Numbered from the stretch's first letter, positions 46,430-58,242 are shown. The stretch is 64,000 bases of DNA from Dicyema japonicum (GCA_011109175.1 RDEW01000042.1:254504-318503), one strand, 5' to 3'. The notes: generated from the sequence alone by a model not told the origin. Numbers and translations are program-made.

Positions 46430-46740
46430 ATGACCCGGTTTGAATTTCAGGACATCCAAGATAAAATTAACGTTTTGGAAATCATTGAATCGAGGTGGAG
46501 ACTCTTTTGTCACGTACTTCGTATGGACGAGAACAGACCACCTTTAGAGGAAGGTGCCTCTGCAAATATAGTAATAGAACAATACTTCAACAATGAGAAC
46601 AGACCTCCTTTAGAGGAAAGCCAAGGGTCACTCTCCCTGTTACCCTAACCAAGGATCTTAAGATGATTGGAAAGAAACCCGAGACGTCCTGCTGGAGACG
46701 TCTGTCGAAGAGGATCTCGTGTGGAATAAACGGCACCTTA
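46430..46740 (+). pseudogene. LINE C-terminal fragment with internal tandem duplication
   Basis: The plus frame reads EIIESRWRLFCHVLRMDENR followed by PP. It is the RW..FGHVLRM region also seen on the minus strand at 62920-63138. The ENRPPLEE segment then repeats after an IVIEQYFNN insert, a tandem duplication of about 75 bp, before a shifted-frame VTLPVTLTKDLK block. Confidence 0.6.
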
Positions 46741-46984
46741 GTTAATATAACATAGGGGAATAATTCTACTTTATGGATACGAAAGATGGATGAACTGTTT
46801 AATCCGATCAACTGTGTGGTGGAGGAGAGGATAAATGGTTTCACGATGAAAACCAAAATACGTATCAGTAAGGCCAAATAAGCAAAGAAGGAACTGGAAA
46901 ATTGACCAAGTCACAAGGCACGATTTGATTTCATATGTGTATAATTATTAACATAATAATAATATAAATTGTAATTAATTAACA

Positions 46985-47690
46985 CTATGAAGGCTGAATT
47001 CTTGTCCTTTTTAGGCATTGGCCCTTTGTATCACAATCACTGTTGCACTCGTATACCACTTGAGAAAGCAAATCACTAGAGAAGACAGCTGTTTCTCCTG
47101 GTTCCTCTTCTACGTCACCTCCAAGTTCAGGGCTTCTTGAGATAAGATGATTAGTCACTTTTGTAACCTCATCATCATAGTTATCAACTTTCAGCTCATG
47201 TCTATGCTCGATTATCATGCTCTCTAAAGTTTTTTAATCGTCATTGATTGGATGTACGCCCTTGTAGAGACATCCACGTTGAGTCTTTCCATATAGGACT
47301 TGTAGTACTTTTTTACTACTCCATCCCATGTCAAAACAATTGTCACCTTGGCCTTGTGAATTTGTGCTAGTTCTCCTGCCAGAAGATCGTATTTGTGGAG
47401 TTTTTCCACTTCAACATGTTTTAGCAAATCTTGGGAAGTGATCCCTACTTCTATTAGTATTATTTCGTTCTTGGATTTATCGTGTACGAAAATATCAGGT
47501 TTGTTATTTTTAACTTGTATATCCGTTTGTAGTGTTGCATCGACTCGTATTTCAATTTTACTGTTTGACACAATCGATTGGACTGTATGCGTCATTACCC
47601 TCTTGGTTCTTTTTATTCCAAACTGACGACATAGTTGTAAATATATACAATTTCTTATGTCGCCGCAATTCCGCATCGCTAAGTAGCATC
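46985..47690 (-). pseudogene. R4-like REL non-LTR retrotransposon, copy 2 (3' part)
   Basis: The minus ORF 47676-47224 reads CIYLQLCRQFGIKRTKR, the endonuclease core NKPDIFVHDK followed by LIEVGIT, then EVEKLHKYDLLAGELAQ and VLTWDGVVKKYY. A second frame (47218-46985) carries a C-terminus. It pairs motif by motif with copy 1 at 12780-13840 but diverges strongly elsewhere. The frame is open over 150 codons, better preserved than copy 1, yet lacks the RT and zinc region. Confidence 0.75.
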
Positions 47691-47939
47691 CTTAAAATCA
47701 TTAAAAACCTTAAAATTTAATAAAGTTATTTTTATTTTTTTTAAATACAATAAACATTTTAATTTGCACGTTTTTTGCTGTTGTTAGTTGGTTGTTTATC
47801 TCAGCTATGATAATGACTGTTTTCTGATTTTGAATGTTGAAATATTCGCCCCTATCTGAGCTGAGTCACATTTATCTAAATTTTATTACTAATATTCTCA
47901 TATCAATAGTTAGTTGGTCATAAACATTCACATGTTTCC

Positions 47940-48010
47940 CATAAGCATATTAATTATATGGGTGTCGCTTGTGCCGCACTCCACACTTGTAACATTGTCT
48001 TCTAATTGCG
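47940..48010 (-). repeat. 3' end of short-LINE family
   Basis: The minus strand encodes MLQVWSAAQATPI and then a TATGCTTATGGG run, matching the STAQAEP-stop and AACTGCTTATGGGTAAG text of the copy at 33370-33592. Only the terminus is present. Confidence 0.4.
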
Positions 48011-48319
48011 TAAATACCTCGTGTTTGGCTGGCCTGTCATCAAGGGGCGCTCTCTGAGAAATCGGAAATGCAATTTCGTCCAGACTTGGAGATTCTCAGG
48101 ACTGGCATTGGTTCCGTGAATGTAACAAAATTTTCATGGGTCGCGGCAATCCTCAGTATATATTGGTAGGTTGTCTCTCATTTGTTTCCTTTCTCATAAA
48201 ACTAAATTCTTATTTGATTTACTTAGCATATAAGCGAAACACGTAATTTTTGACATAATTCGAGGATTACTTCCCGAACTATATTGTTTTTCGATGGATG
48301 GACAGTGTAATAACTTCCC

Positions 48320-48665
48320 GACCGAAATCCAGCTGGTTACGGAGTCGAATCACGCCGCTGTCCAATCAATCAAGGTTACACGTATCTACGATGTTTCCGG
48401 TTTGACGAGTGACTCTCGTCATTGACTTATCACTGCCGAATGGGATTGTCTTGTGAGACACACACAGGCAAAAAGAAAGTAACGAAAAGTCAAGAACATT
48501 TTCGATGTCTTTGATTAGCTAGCGTTTTTCTTTTGTAAAAATAAAAAAAAATAAAGCTAAAAAATTAGCATAGCTGTTCTTACTATTTATAAAATGTGAG
48601 TTCTGCCTAAACTGTTTAATTAATGGAAACATACTACTCCTCGACGGAAGGTATATTATATATCA
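48320..48665 (+). repeat. tRNA-derived SINE (family S), copy 2
   Basis: A decayed B box (GGAGTCGAATCACGCC) precedes the family body: CGTATCTACGATG, GGTTTGACGAGTGACTC, CACTGCCGAATGGG and GAGACACACACAGGC. The 3' part is AAAATGTGAGTTCTGCCTAA ... CTCGACGGAAGG. The A box is unclear. Confidence 0.7.
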
Positions 48666-48867
48666 ACCTTCTTACAAACGGACAGGCCCCTAATTGTTTT
48701 TTAACCAAAAATGTTCTTCAAATAATTTTGGATAGCGTACAACATTGCTGACTCTCATTAAGACAATAATCATTAGATTGGAAATAATAGGACAATTTAT
48801 AAACAAAATAGTAGGACATCTTAAAAAAAAATTAAGACAATTTCATTATTTTTTCAAATTATTATTG

Positions 48868-49025
48868 CTCCTGCGACGCTGGAAATCTTGAGTCGTCTAG
48901 GGAATCGGATCGCAACACGAACAGGATACCCTCGTGAGCACTGCTGGTTATTTGAGGGAATCTCGCTCGCCATCCTGTGAGGAAATAGCCACGCAGTCAG
49001 GGAAGCTTCTATATAACCGTTTACT
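48868..49025 (+). repeat. Interspersed repeat family B, copy 2
   Basis: Matches the reverse complement of 28510-28665 over its length, from CTCCTGCGACGCTGGAAATC to CTTCTATATAACCGTTTAC. Unknown class. Confidence 0.65.
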
Positions 49026-49169
49026 CTTTTTTCTTTTCTTTTTTCAAATAAAAAAAATTTTGATTAAAAATTATTTATTTTTCGCAATTATCGAAATATC
49101 GCATATGCTGAATCTGGGATTTAATTTATTCTGAAAATAACCAACCTAAAAAAACTTAAAAACTTCTTT

Positions 49170-49650
49170 ACAAAAGGGATTAGGAGTTAGGAGTAGGGGT
49201 TAACTAGTTCGCCTTTGTGACCTGGACACTTCTTACCACTTTTATCTTCATTATTAATTTGCGTTCTTGCGTAAGAATCCATAAATCCTGTTTTCCAAAA
49301 TTAGCTTCACTGGGGCAAGAATCTTGTCCTCTTCAGTGCTCAGGAGATCGCGTAGTCTCTCTCCAGGGCTAACTTAATGGCTGATCTTCTAGACTTTTTC
49401 AGTAGTGACAATATTCTATCGTTCTTCGTGGATAGTTACCACGCTTCGCATTCATAAAACACTTTCGCTTGGATTATTCTCATAAAAATAAAGAGGAAGG
49501 TCTCCGTACTGACGGTCATTTTGCGTACGCAGAGGAGCGCTTGCTGACCTTTTTTCCTACTCAGCTTGATGTCCTCCAGAAATGAGCCTTCCAGGTCGAC
49601 TGCTATACCAAGGTATCGAAGCGAACTCTTCTAGTGTATAAGGCTGTAAG
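49170..49650 (-). pseudogene. LINE reverse transcriptase C-terminal fragment
   Basis: Reading two frames on the minus strand: SLRYLGIAVDLEGSFLEDIK, then LSRKKGQQALLCVRKMTVST and FIFMRIIQAKVFYECEAW. This is the YLG...G....IK..R.KG..AL..K region after the RT palm of Jockey/L1-like LINEs. A block near 49200-49260 also matches the reverse complement of 29870-29940. Confidence 0.6.
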
Positions 49651-49659
49651 TGACCAACC

Positions 49660-50440
49660 TAAGAAATCATTTTAGGACAATTTATATAAAAATTAACAAA
49701 AAATATATATTGTCAGAGAAAATATAAATTAACATGAAATATTTTTCAATATTGTTTTCATATAAATTTCTGTTTTATTCAATCGGGATCAAGATTGTTC
49801 CACTACGATTTAATAAGCGGACATGTATCATTGGATTTATTGATTTGTTAGTCATTTCAACAACTTCCATTAAGTCATTCTTTTCGTACTTTTCTATAAA
49901 ATAATTTTCAATATACCCTTTACATTAATAAAACCGATGTTTCAAAATATGCACAAATTTCTCTGATTGAATAAAGTGAGTTTTGCAATTTTTTCCAAGT
50001 TAGTGATATTTGGTAATTTCAAAGAATTCATGAAGCAAATTTTTATTCATTATTGATTGCTTCACATTTGCAACAATAATCCCATATTGTTTAGATGATT
50101 TTACTAACTTAGAGCACAATAAATCTTTTTTTATTTTCGACAAAATAAATCTCCTTTAGGTGTTCTTGTAACTAAGCATGAGTTTTTGATAATTGTTTTT
50201 GAAGTTCGTTACTTATTTTTGCCTCTGAGTTCTAATAGTTTTAATATTTGAGAAAATACAAACCTGTGATTAAATCAAGACCGATGATTAGGGCGAATTT
50301 TTTTAAACCTAAAAACTAAAAAAATTAACCCAAAAATTTAACTTTATAACTAACAAAAAAACACTAAAACTTTTTGTTACACATGCAAATTACATAATTT
50401 TCTAAATTTCCTGGTAGAAAATGTCTGTTGGATTAAGAAA
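49660..50440. other. No recognisable gene
   Basis: AT-rich sequence with short homopolymer tracts. No motif seen. Confidence 0.3.
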
Positions 50441-50449
50441 ATTCTTTAT

Positions 50450-50880
50450 CTCAGAAAAACATTGTTCAACCGAGCACTAAGTTGGCTAACAATTCAGGAG
50501 TAATGAATACTCGGCAGGAGATATGTGTGAAGCCTTTTATTTATGTATTCTTTAATAAATTTGTTGTCATTATTAAATTCCAACGATTCTAAACCATCAC
50601 ATGCTTGTTCAATTCTGAAGCGTGTACTTTGGTAATATCTGCAATAGCGACATTATTCGGAAACCTGGAATGTTCGAATAGCTTCAGATAAGGTCACATA
50701 AACTCCGTAAAACAATTCTCTAAGCCACGCCATAGATAGTTTGTTTACTGGAATATCAGACTTTATAAATGCTCTGGTTACTTGTAGAGCCCAATCATCA
50801 TTTTTGGAATATTGGTCAATGTGTGTTTGGTGCGATTCGGTCAGATTATCTAGAAAAAAATAATTGTTATATCACAAAAT
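50450..50880 (-). pseudogene. Possible hAT-like transposase fragment
   Basis: The minus strand reads DNLTESHQTHIDQYSKNDDW, then LQVTRAFIKSDIPVNKLSMA followed by WLRELF. The A(F)..(S/A)DIP..KL pattern is seen in hAT-like transposase-derived proteins. A second frame follows (ESLEFNNDNKFIKEYINKRL). The assignment rests on this short pattern only. Confidence 0.3.
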
Positions 50881-51020
50881 TCAATGAATTTTTATCAAAA
50901 TAAATTTTGATGGGAATTTACAAAATGCCTTTTTTTTCCTTTTCTCGCATGCCTCTTCTCGCATTTTATATTACACAGAGTCGACAATATAGCGCAGAAT
51001 CCTCAGAATCATAAATTCTT

Positions 51021-51280
51021 TAGGATAATACTCTACAATGGCATTAGCTTTAATTTGGTACTATTTTGCTATCTTAGGTATGTGAACCAAAAGTTTTAGT
51101 GGCAAAATATATTATTAATAGTTAATTTAAAAAAAATAATAAATTAAATTTAGGATAATACTCTACAATGGCATTAGCTTTAATTTGGTACTATTTTGCT
51201 ATCTTAGGTATGTGAACCAAAAGTTTTAGTGGCAAAATATATTATTAATAGTTAATTTAAAAAAAATAATAAATTAAATC
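51021..51280. repeat. Near-identical 130-bp tandem duplication
   Basis: Two adjoining units with a period of 130 bp, 51021-51150 and 51151-51280, start TAGGATAATACTCTACAATG and appear identical by eye except at the last base. Such identity in a decayed region suggests a very recent duplication or an assembly duplication; an N lies nearby at 51462. Confidence 0.85.
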
Positions 51281-51461
51281 AAAAATTATAAGGTTAAAAT
51301 AATTTTAACTTTTTTAACTTAGTTCGCCCTACCGATGATACACGACAAAAACAATTTATTACGTGTAATTTAAAAAGAAATAAAAAACTAACAAAATTAA
51401 AAAATAATGTGATTTCCACTGCAAAACGGAGAGTTACTCACAAAGTATAGAAACTACAAAA

Positions 51462-51462
51462 N
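51462..51462. other. Ambiguous base, possible contig join
   Basis: The third single N of the window. The other two coincide with gene-to-gene breaks. Confidence 0.4.
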
Positions 51463-51539
51463 CTGAGCAAGCTTACTTGATGTTCGTTAAAACAAATTGT
51501 TTGTAAAGAAGCATCAACGAAAAGATGAAGGATAGCAGA

Positions 51540-51870
51540 GAATGTGAAAAGGATTTAAGAATTCAATTTTGGATCCATGAAGTTAAAAGGTCCACTTGAT
51601 GTGTAAATGATAACAGGGGGGTCCTAGTGACTTCTTATAAGGAGGGGGAATTTCTAGTGGGAAACGGAGAATAATATAAAATGAATGCCGGCGTTGTCCA
51701 TATCTCTTTTCGGGATGAGGTAACAATCGTTCCATGTGACTTTCCCGGGTGAGACTTTTAAGTAGTTTCTCAAGAACCAAAGATACATATTTAATGTCTT
51801 TTGTGCGGACCGCCTCCTCGAGTCTTAGATATTTTCCTCAATCATGAGATCATCAGCGTACGACGAAAAA
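51540..51870 (-). pseudogene. LINE reverse transcriptase fragment
   Basis: A catalytic box remnant SSYADDLM is readable on the minus strand near 51833-51860. The adjoining downstream ORF (VLEKLLKSLTRESHMERLLP) is in a shifted frame. Too little remains for a clade call. Confidence 0.45.
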
Positions 51871-52259
51871 ATTGAATGTTGGATAATTAAAAGGACATCA
51901 CTTAAAAGCACATTAAATATTGTCGGAGATTCTAACAGACGATCCTCCTAGTTCTTTCGATTTTAGGATGGACAAGATCCTACGTTATCAACCACTTCCT
52001 CTGTTCTGAACATCAGGTTTCCAATGTCTCTAAGTCGTTACCCCGTCATCTCACAAGAAGGAAAGCAATCTTTCATCCCTCATAAAGCTAAGCAATATAA
52101 CTTAACCACGTGGCTACATTATTAGAAATTCTATTAACTATATATACCACATATAAATTTCTTGTATGCTGATCAAATTACGACAGCAGTTCTGTTACAT
52201 TACATTATTATTGCCTTATAGTGGACATAACCTCTCGTTCTCTGATCTTCTAAGATAAA

Positions 52260-52480
52260 CTAAATGATGGACTAAGATACATTGGATACGTGAAAATTGA
52301 CTTCTCTATACTTGAGAAATCCGTTACATCTCTATTCACCACGGACAAGAAAATGTCAATTGAAGTGGATAAGAAAACATTACGATTTAAGATTGACAAA
52401 AAATCCCGGGAGTGATGTTGGTACACATTGTGTTTCTCGTGGTATGTTGGAAATGTGCTAAAGAAATGTGAGAAAAAATC
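52260..52480 (+). pseudogene. LINE post-palm fragment
   Basis: The plus frame shows EKSVTSLFTTDKKMSIEVDK, resembling AEKSSTSLFTLEKIGRKTV at 62106-62276. Both are the region just after the YADD palm in one LINE family. Confidence 0.45.
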
Positions 52481-52894
52481 AACCTGAAAAGCTTAACGGG
52501 GCTGAGGAAAATAGGGAACGATTACAAAAAAAGGCTTTTGGAGTGAAATTAAGGTGTCTACGGACAAAAAGAACATTATGTCGACATCATAATCAGAATG
52601 AATAACAGAAGAGACTGATACAACGTGAACTTGACTCCAATGTACTTTTGTAGGATCGAGGGAGGAGCAGCCAGCCAAGATGAGAGTCTGGATAACATCT
52701 GTGGGATCATGACGACGTCACTGATTAAGCCAAAGCATCGGAGATCCGTAGAACCTTCAGTCGAAATATACAGCAACGAGATTTGAATTATGATCCATCA
52801 GACCTTGTGTCCGGCACTCGTTACACTCTCTTTACACTGGAGATCAGTCTATTATAAATCTTAACTTTGTTATTTTTAATAAAACGGAATTACG

Positions 52895-53215
52895 ATAAAG
52901 AACATGGTCATCTGCGGTGATCTGAACAGTAAACACTCACATTGGCTAACACGTATCATGCAGACGGCCGAGGAAAATTCATCTAAGGTTTCTTGGTGAC
53001 CTGATCATCCTCAACAACCCAGATTCTCATAGAAGGATTTCTCAAAAATTACTAATAAACCCAGATCCCCTGATATTACTTTATTTTCTGCCTCATTAAT
53101 GGAACTATCCACTTTTAACATCCGTTTTGATTTTTTTGGTAACCATAACCCCATTATTCCTTAAATATCAGACTTTTGCGTACCTCCAAACGGGAAAATT
53201 CAAAAATTTTGCAAA
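52895..53215 (+). pseudogene. LINE endonuclease (EEP) fragment
   Basis: The plus strand shows MVICGDLNSKHSHWL with the GDLN active-site motif. After frameshifts come DLIILNNPDSH-like text and DITLFSASLM ... GNHNPI, where the usual SDHNPI is altered. It corresponds to the C-terminal half of the EEP domain seen at 1843-2727. Confidence 0.6.
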
Positions 53216-53274
53216 TTTCGTGACTTCATTAAGTACTTGGACTCTCATATTTCTGGTATGCAGATAACAGATAT

Positions 53275-53540
53275 CATGGTTGAGTTCGATTCTCGCTGCT
53301 GTTCACCTGGTGGAAGGTTCCACGCATCTACGATGCGGAAAGGGCTTGACGAGTGACGCCATCATCAGTGGAGATTCACTGCGGAACTGATAGTCTAAGG
53401 GACATACACACAAGAAAAATAAAAAACAAAGAAGTGAAAAGCATTCCTTGGTTCTCCCTCTACGATTAGTTATAATAACTTTCTTTAAATAAAGTGTGTG
53501 TTCTGCACGAGCGAAACCCTAGGCATCTTACGTGCTTATG
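53275..53540 (+). repeat. tRNA-derived SINE (family S), copy 3
   Basis: Starts near a B box (TTGAGTTCGATTCTCGC). It continues with TGCTGTTCACCTGGTGGAAG, CCACGCATCTACGATG, TTGACGAGTGACGCCATC, CACTGCGGAACTGA and GGGACATACACACAAG, ending with AAATAAAGTGTGTG. The A box half is missing or decayed. It is very close to copy 1 in the body. Confidence 0.8.
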
Positions 53541-53629
53541 GCAACGCGGTAGTGCTTAAAAAATACAACTCCTATATACAGTGTACACACTCTACTTAAC
53601 ATCTGGAAGAATAATCATTATTATTTTAA

Positions 53630-54072
53630 AAATCTCAACTAAAAAAAGTTATCTTCTCGTCGCTTCTGCAACATCGTGAACCATCCTCCGTGCCGATTCC
53701 CCCACGCTCTTCGTGGCCAATTTTTCAAAGGACATGTAGGTCGTGTGCATTTTCGAGTTTCTAATTTATTAATAATCAATATCTTGATTATGCAAATCTT
53801 GATTTCCAATGCTTTCTATTGTAGTGCTAAGACATTCCACAGTCCCTAAAGTGTATTCTTCATAGTCTTTATTAAGTTCGCCGAATACTTAGTTTCCTGA
53901 AAGAGTACAACAGACTTTCCGTAATGCTTTAGATCTTGGCAAAGCTGAATTTTTCGTATTTAAAACTGATTCCTCCCACTTAAAAGCCATTAAGCTGAAA
54001 TTCTTTCTTCCATAGTGTATTTGAGAACTACCAGCACTGAACACTAGAGAGGGACGTCACCGCCTCAACCAT
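53630..54072 (-). mobile_element. Short LINE derivative, 5' start fused to 3' end (copy 3)
   Basis: The minus strand begins TGGTTGAGGCGGTGACGTCC (54072) and ends with a LINE-like C-terminus (TKSVGESARRMVHDVAEATR-R-stop) and an AATAATAATGATTATT tail. The middle is short and non-coding, so no endonuclease or RT is present. Confidence 0.5.
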
Positions 54073-54099
54073 TACTCATATTCTAAAACTTGCCTGCCA

Positions 54100-55530
54100 G
54101 TCAGTCATTAAGCAGAATTGACTGCTACAGTAGTCTGAAGTATTATTGAAAAAAATAGGCTGGAATCTATTAATGACACGTTTTGGGCATGGAAATCCTT
54201 CCTAAAAATTCCAACCTTTTAATATTTGCTGAACAGTCGACCCATGTGGCCGAATCCTTAACGCTGTCTTCTTCTGTGAGAGAGCTAATTGAGAAAAGTA
54301 GGATGTTTGTTTAGCACTATTTTAGTAATTTACCACCTTATTTGCGTTTTGGAGGGATATTTGGTCAATTTTGAGGTCGAAAATTTCATCTAGATTCTTA
54401 TGAAGACTGTCCTGCCTTTATTATCGCATTTTCACAACTGGGATACTTTCCTTTTCTACTAATGTTTGGATATCTTATGACTGTAGACTCTCTCTCTATG
54501 GATAGAGCATTGATTATAGTCTGTTTTTTAATCGATCTGGATTGGCATCACATTTTCAGAAATGCACGGATTAATTTCTTCGCACTCTCGTCGCATACCA
54601 ACCCTCACTTCTCACATATTCCGATTCCGACATGACCTGCGGAGTCTCTTGATGAGAAGACTAGGAAATTTTATTTCCTTTACTACGATTTTGTGGTGAA
54701 TTTACCAAGGAGACATCCAACAGAAACAACGGCAGTGGATTTTGGTAAGTTTGTGTTGAATAAATGTAGATCTCCTGATTTCCATGGAGCCTTATCCCAC
54801 CTTTGCGAGCATCTGGCCTGAGTTGGTGGATAATAATGGTGGGGTTTGTGTTTATATAAGGGTAGACTGTACAAATCCACAAATATATGATCGCTATTCC
54901 TGAACCAGAGAACATGTGCCTACATAAGGACCAATTAATGCAGTTTATATAGAAATACCTGAATTTGGTGAGATTTGGGCCCATTTAGACGTTTTTAACT
55001 TCAAATCGAGCCTATTTGGTGTCCTTTTATATGACACGGACCTTGTTGTGAGGCATAACGTTATCAAGGTAACTACTCAAATTTAGTGTAGATTCTGCTT
55101 TAGACTCCAAATTTGATTATACTTCGGCTACCAATGACTTGTCTGGACAGTGGAGCTATGTGGTCTTGGACCAGGATACCAACAGAGTTAGGTCGAAAAA
55201 AAACTTCACATGAATTGTAGAGAAGAAATCCTTATTTAGTGTACTGAAGACTATTTGGTTGTGTTTTATCATTGTGGAGACTCTTAGTGGGGTCGGAACT
55301 ATCCTCTTCAAAATTTGTTATGATAATTTTAGTAACTGACCGGTAGGTGTACAAAAATTTGACGAATTTCTTAGAAAATTAGCTGTCAGGTGACAACTTT
55401 GTTTTTATTCTTTAAAATCTTAATAGCTACACGTGGGCCAAAAAGGTCCTAAAATTTGGTTAGTTTGAAATTTACTTAGTTATTTCGACTTCATTGCCTG
55501 TTCTCAGGCATTAGTTAGTGCTAGACGCTC
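54100..55530. other. No recognisable gene
   Basis: A minus ORF at 54984-54661 (GPNLTKFRYFYINC...) has no motif I can name; text near 54780-54860 in other frames is vaguely LINE-like. No call. Confidence 0.3.
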
Positions 55531-55539
55531 CCACAAGTC

Positions 55540-55980
55540 TCTGATGTTCACAAGAAATCCCAGGCAGGAGAAAGATTCTTGTAGAATCAATAATAACTGG
55601 ACGGGTGGAGGAAGTCAAGAGCCCGATTCGTATTTTAGGAGGAAATATCCAGAATATAATTGTGATAGGTCCTCTTCATTTCTTTGTCTAGGGTGGTCTT
55701 CAAGTCATCCACCAGTGGGGGATGGCTATCCAGTAGACCGTTCAAAACCAGTCTTCTGATTGCTTTGGTGGAGATTATCGCCTTTAACTGTTTTATCAGA
55801 GAATAGCTCAGGAATCTTTATCAGTTTGCGAACAGGTTTGCTATGGTAGGGATTATCATACGGCAGTTCGTTTTGTGGTTCAATAAGTGGCAAGGGTGGT
55901 CTGGTTCCATGGCTTTGTTTAAAAAATTGGAGGTTCCTCATGTAGATGTGACCCTCCACTGAGAGAATGGTGGTTTCTCG
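55540..55980 (-). pseudogene. LINE endonuclease-RT linker region, copy 1
   Basis: On the minus strand: VEGHIYMRNLQFFKQSHGTR, PPLPLIEPQNELPYDNPYHS and KPVRKLIKIPELFSDK. It matches 57390-57800 at DNA level (blocks such as GGTCTGGTTCC.TGG, AAATTGGAGGTT and AAACCAGTCTTC), so both are copies of one LINE segment. Its function is unknown; it lies between EEP and RT by analogy. Confidence 0.5.
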
Positions 55981-56638
55981 GTAAAAGTCTTTACTTGTTT
56001 TTTTCTTACAGATATCCTGGTAAGTTATTTATGTAAAAGTTGATGATCCGACATGTAATCAGTTGGCTTTTCAGCATTATATCTGGAATAAGATTTTTGG
56101 ATCTATCCTTGTATTTTTTTGAGCTGTTAATCAAAATCAAAGGTTTTCTTTTCAATGTACAATTCCATTAGATTTTTTAGCAAATTATGTCAGACATGAT
56201 TCCTGAGCACATTGACTTTGTCTTATTACGCACATCTAGAACCTTCTCCTCAACGCCTGAGGTTCTCCCGAACTACATTTTCTTCAACTCAATTGGTGTC
56301 ATGGGTTAGCTATTGCCTATGATGTTTAACCCATGAGTCATATAATTGACAACTCAAAATGTTAATAGGTTATTTTAGACAAGCGAGCTAGTCATTGTAC
56401 TGATAGAAGGAGACACCTTTAGACCTACGGAACCTAGCTAAATGTTGATAGGCATGCACATACTTCGAATACCCGACATTAAGTAGTTGGAAACTTTTAA
56501 TATCACCCGAGTCCAACGACATGCTCATAAAAGAACAGAGTTCCTTTTCAGAACTATGTTACCAGGAGCTTAAATGTGTCAAAAATCAAGAGCATAATCA
56601 TTTAAATTCAACAAAAATCCATTAAAACTAAGAATAGC

Positions 56639-57255
56639 TCAAGATTTACGAATTTTACTAAACTGCAGAATCCAGTCAACACAAGCATCGATATTTTGTC
56701 TTGTCTTGCATGAACAGAGGTACATAATGAATTTCCTATCCGTGATGCTCTTTAATCTCCTTAATGTCAATCACAAAACTACAGCAAATACTCGAGTTCC
56801 TCATAATGCAAAGTTTAATTCAAATCTGCCTTATTTGCCATGATGAGTATAGGAATTGGGTTTGACTCTAATTCCAGCAGTAAATCGTGGAGATCTTCTC
56901 TGATTGACATGATGTCCTGTCCATCAGTGGAATCCATCACAAATCTAATGATAGAGCCACATGGGTACATAATAACGTCGGCCGTAGGACAGTCGAAGCT
57001 CCATAGGGCTCGATAAAATTCACCTCCTGGTAAGTCATTAAGTTTTATATTGACCCCTTTCAGTTCAAATTCGTGAATTACAGAACTAATCGAGGGAATA
57101 GTTTCAGGGTAAAAAATATTTTTCTAAAATTAGTAAGTTATTTTTACGTGCAATACATTGGCTAAGCATGACTTTCCAGATGAAAGGGGACCGACCAAAC
57201 ATATGTTTAATTCTGGTTTCCGAAGACCAAGGAAATTTGAAATTCGCCTTTTCAT
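56639..57255 (-). CDS. ARL8: ARL8-like small GTPase with one in-frame TAA
   Basis: ATG at 57255-57253; TGA at 56641-56639. Removing introns 57124-57147 (24 nt), 56945-56968 (24) and 56760-56782 (23), all GT...AG, leaves 546 nt, or 181 residues plus stop; ARL8 is about 186 aa. The P-loop is CLVGPLSSGKS, the switch I threonine is in YPETIPS, switch II is NDLPGGEFYRALW (DxxGG-like), and the guanine-specificity motif is ANKADL. The end is KTRQNIDACVDWILQFSK, as in ARL8 (...NID..L.WLI.HSK). ARL8 links lysosomes to kinesin transport. The TAA at 56817-56815, directly after NKADLN, is the only break. It could be a true nonsense mutation, a sequencing error, or an allele. The P-loop variant and loss of a Gln in switch II also suggest divergence. 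Confidence 0.8.
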
Positions 57256-57389
57256 TGAAATGTTAAATTTTAAAAATAATTTATCTGAAATTACTTATTT
57301 TTATTAATTTAGTTATTAACTCAGAAATTAATAAAATAAATAAATAACCTCTGCCTCGTTACTTTATAGGTGCCCGGTCATCCTCAGAC

Positions 57390-57800
57390 GTCCAAATGCT
57401 AGTGGTGGACGTTTGCACAGTTCATCGATGTTCAGGGTGGAGAAAGCTTCTTTTAGAATTAATGATAATTGGTTTGGTGATGGAATCCAAGGGGAAGTCC
57501 TCAGAACGTAGTTGTTCTAGGGTCAGCCTCGTTTCTCTGTCGAGAGATCCACCTAGCAGATCTTCTAAACCAGTCTTCGGATGACTTTGGTCGAGACGTG
57601 GTCATGTGTTGTGTTTGACTTGATCCTATCGGGAGGTGGCTAAGGAATTTTAGCCAATTCACGAAACAGGTGAGTTATGGTCGGAATTATCTTTCTGCAG
57701 TTCTTTGTGTGAGTTAGAAAGTGGAAATGATGGTCTGGTTCCGTGGTTTCGTTTAAAAATTGGAGGTTGCTCATCCAAAAGTTATTTTACACGTGGAGAA
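57390..57800 (-). pseudogene. LINE endonuclease-RT linker region, copy 2
   Basis: The minus strand shows VIRRLVLEDLLGGSLDRETR, LTLEQLRSEDFPLDSITK and an NLQFLNETTEPDHHF-like block matching copy 1 at 55540-55980. Frameshifts occur throughout. It lies 130 bp upstream of the ARL8-like start codon. Confidence 0.5.
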
Positions 57801-57949
57801 TGGTGAATTCCCAGTGGGGGTTGTCGGACTGTGTGAATTTGTTGCATACTAGTAATTGTTCAAAGAGTTCTATTTGGATTCTTTAAAGATTTTGGATGCT
57901 CCAGGCTTCGAGGGATGAGATCTAGGAGGGCTCATGTAGTTCAAGGTGG

Positions 57950-58242
57950 TCCTGATATACCGTTTGTAGATTATTCTGAAGGTTTACTTGTCCTGACTGA
58001 AGATAGAACCGGCAGATGGCGTTCATTTTCTTGTTTTCTATTACAACCACGTGGTCCACGTGGCAGGAGAATGTAAGGCATTAGTCGTGGATTAATACTT
58101 AGATTTTTGGTGTTTTTGAGATAGGGAAAACTTCTCCGAAGATCTACAACTTTGGTTTTATTAAGCTAACGTCAGTTGGTAGTGAACACTGTGACGCTGG
58201 ACTTAGAAGGGAAGAAGTGATCGGTTAACCAAGCCTCTAGGG
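57950..58242 (-). pseudogene. LINE reverse transcriptase, 3' half (interrupted by hAT)
   Basis: On the minus strand: AWLTDHFFPSKSSVTVFT, then LTFSCHVDHVVVIENKKMNA. It continues in frame from the RT at 59400-59192 (HLDSLE) if the hAT element and one target copy are removed, giving HLDSLEAWLTDHFFPSKSS. This is the post-palm region of a Jockey-like LINE. Confidence 0.65.
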
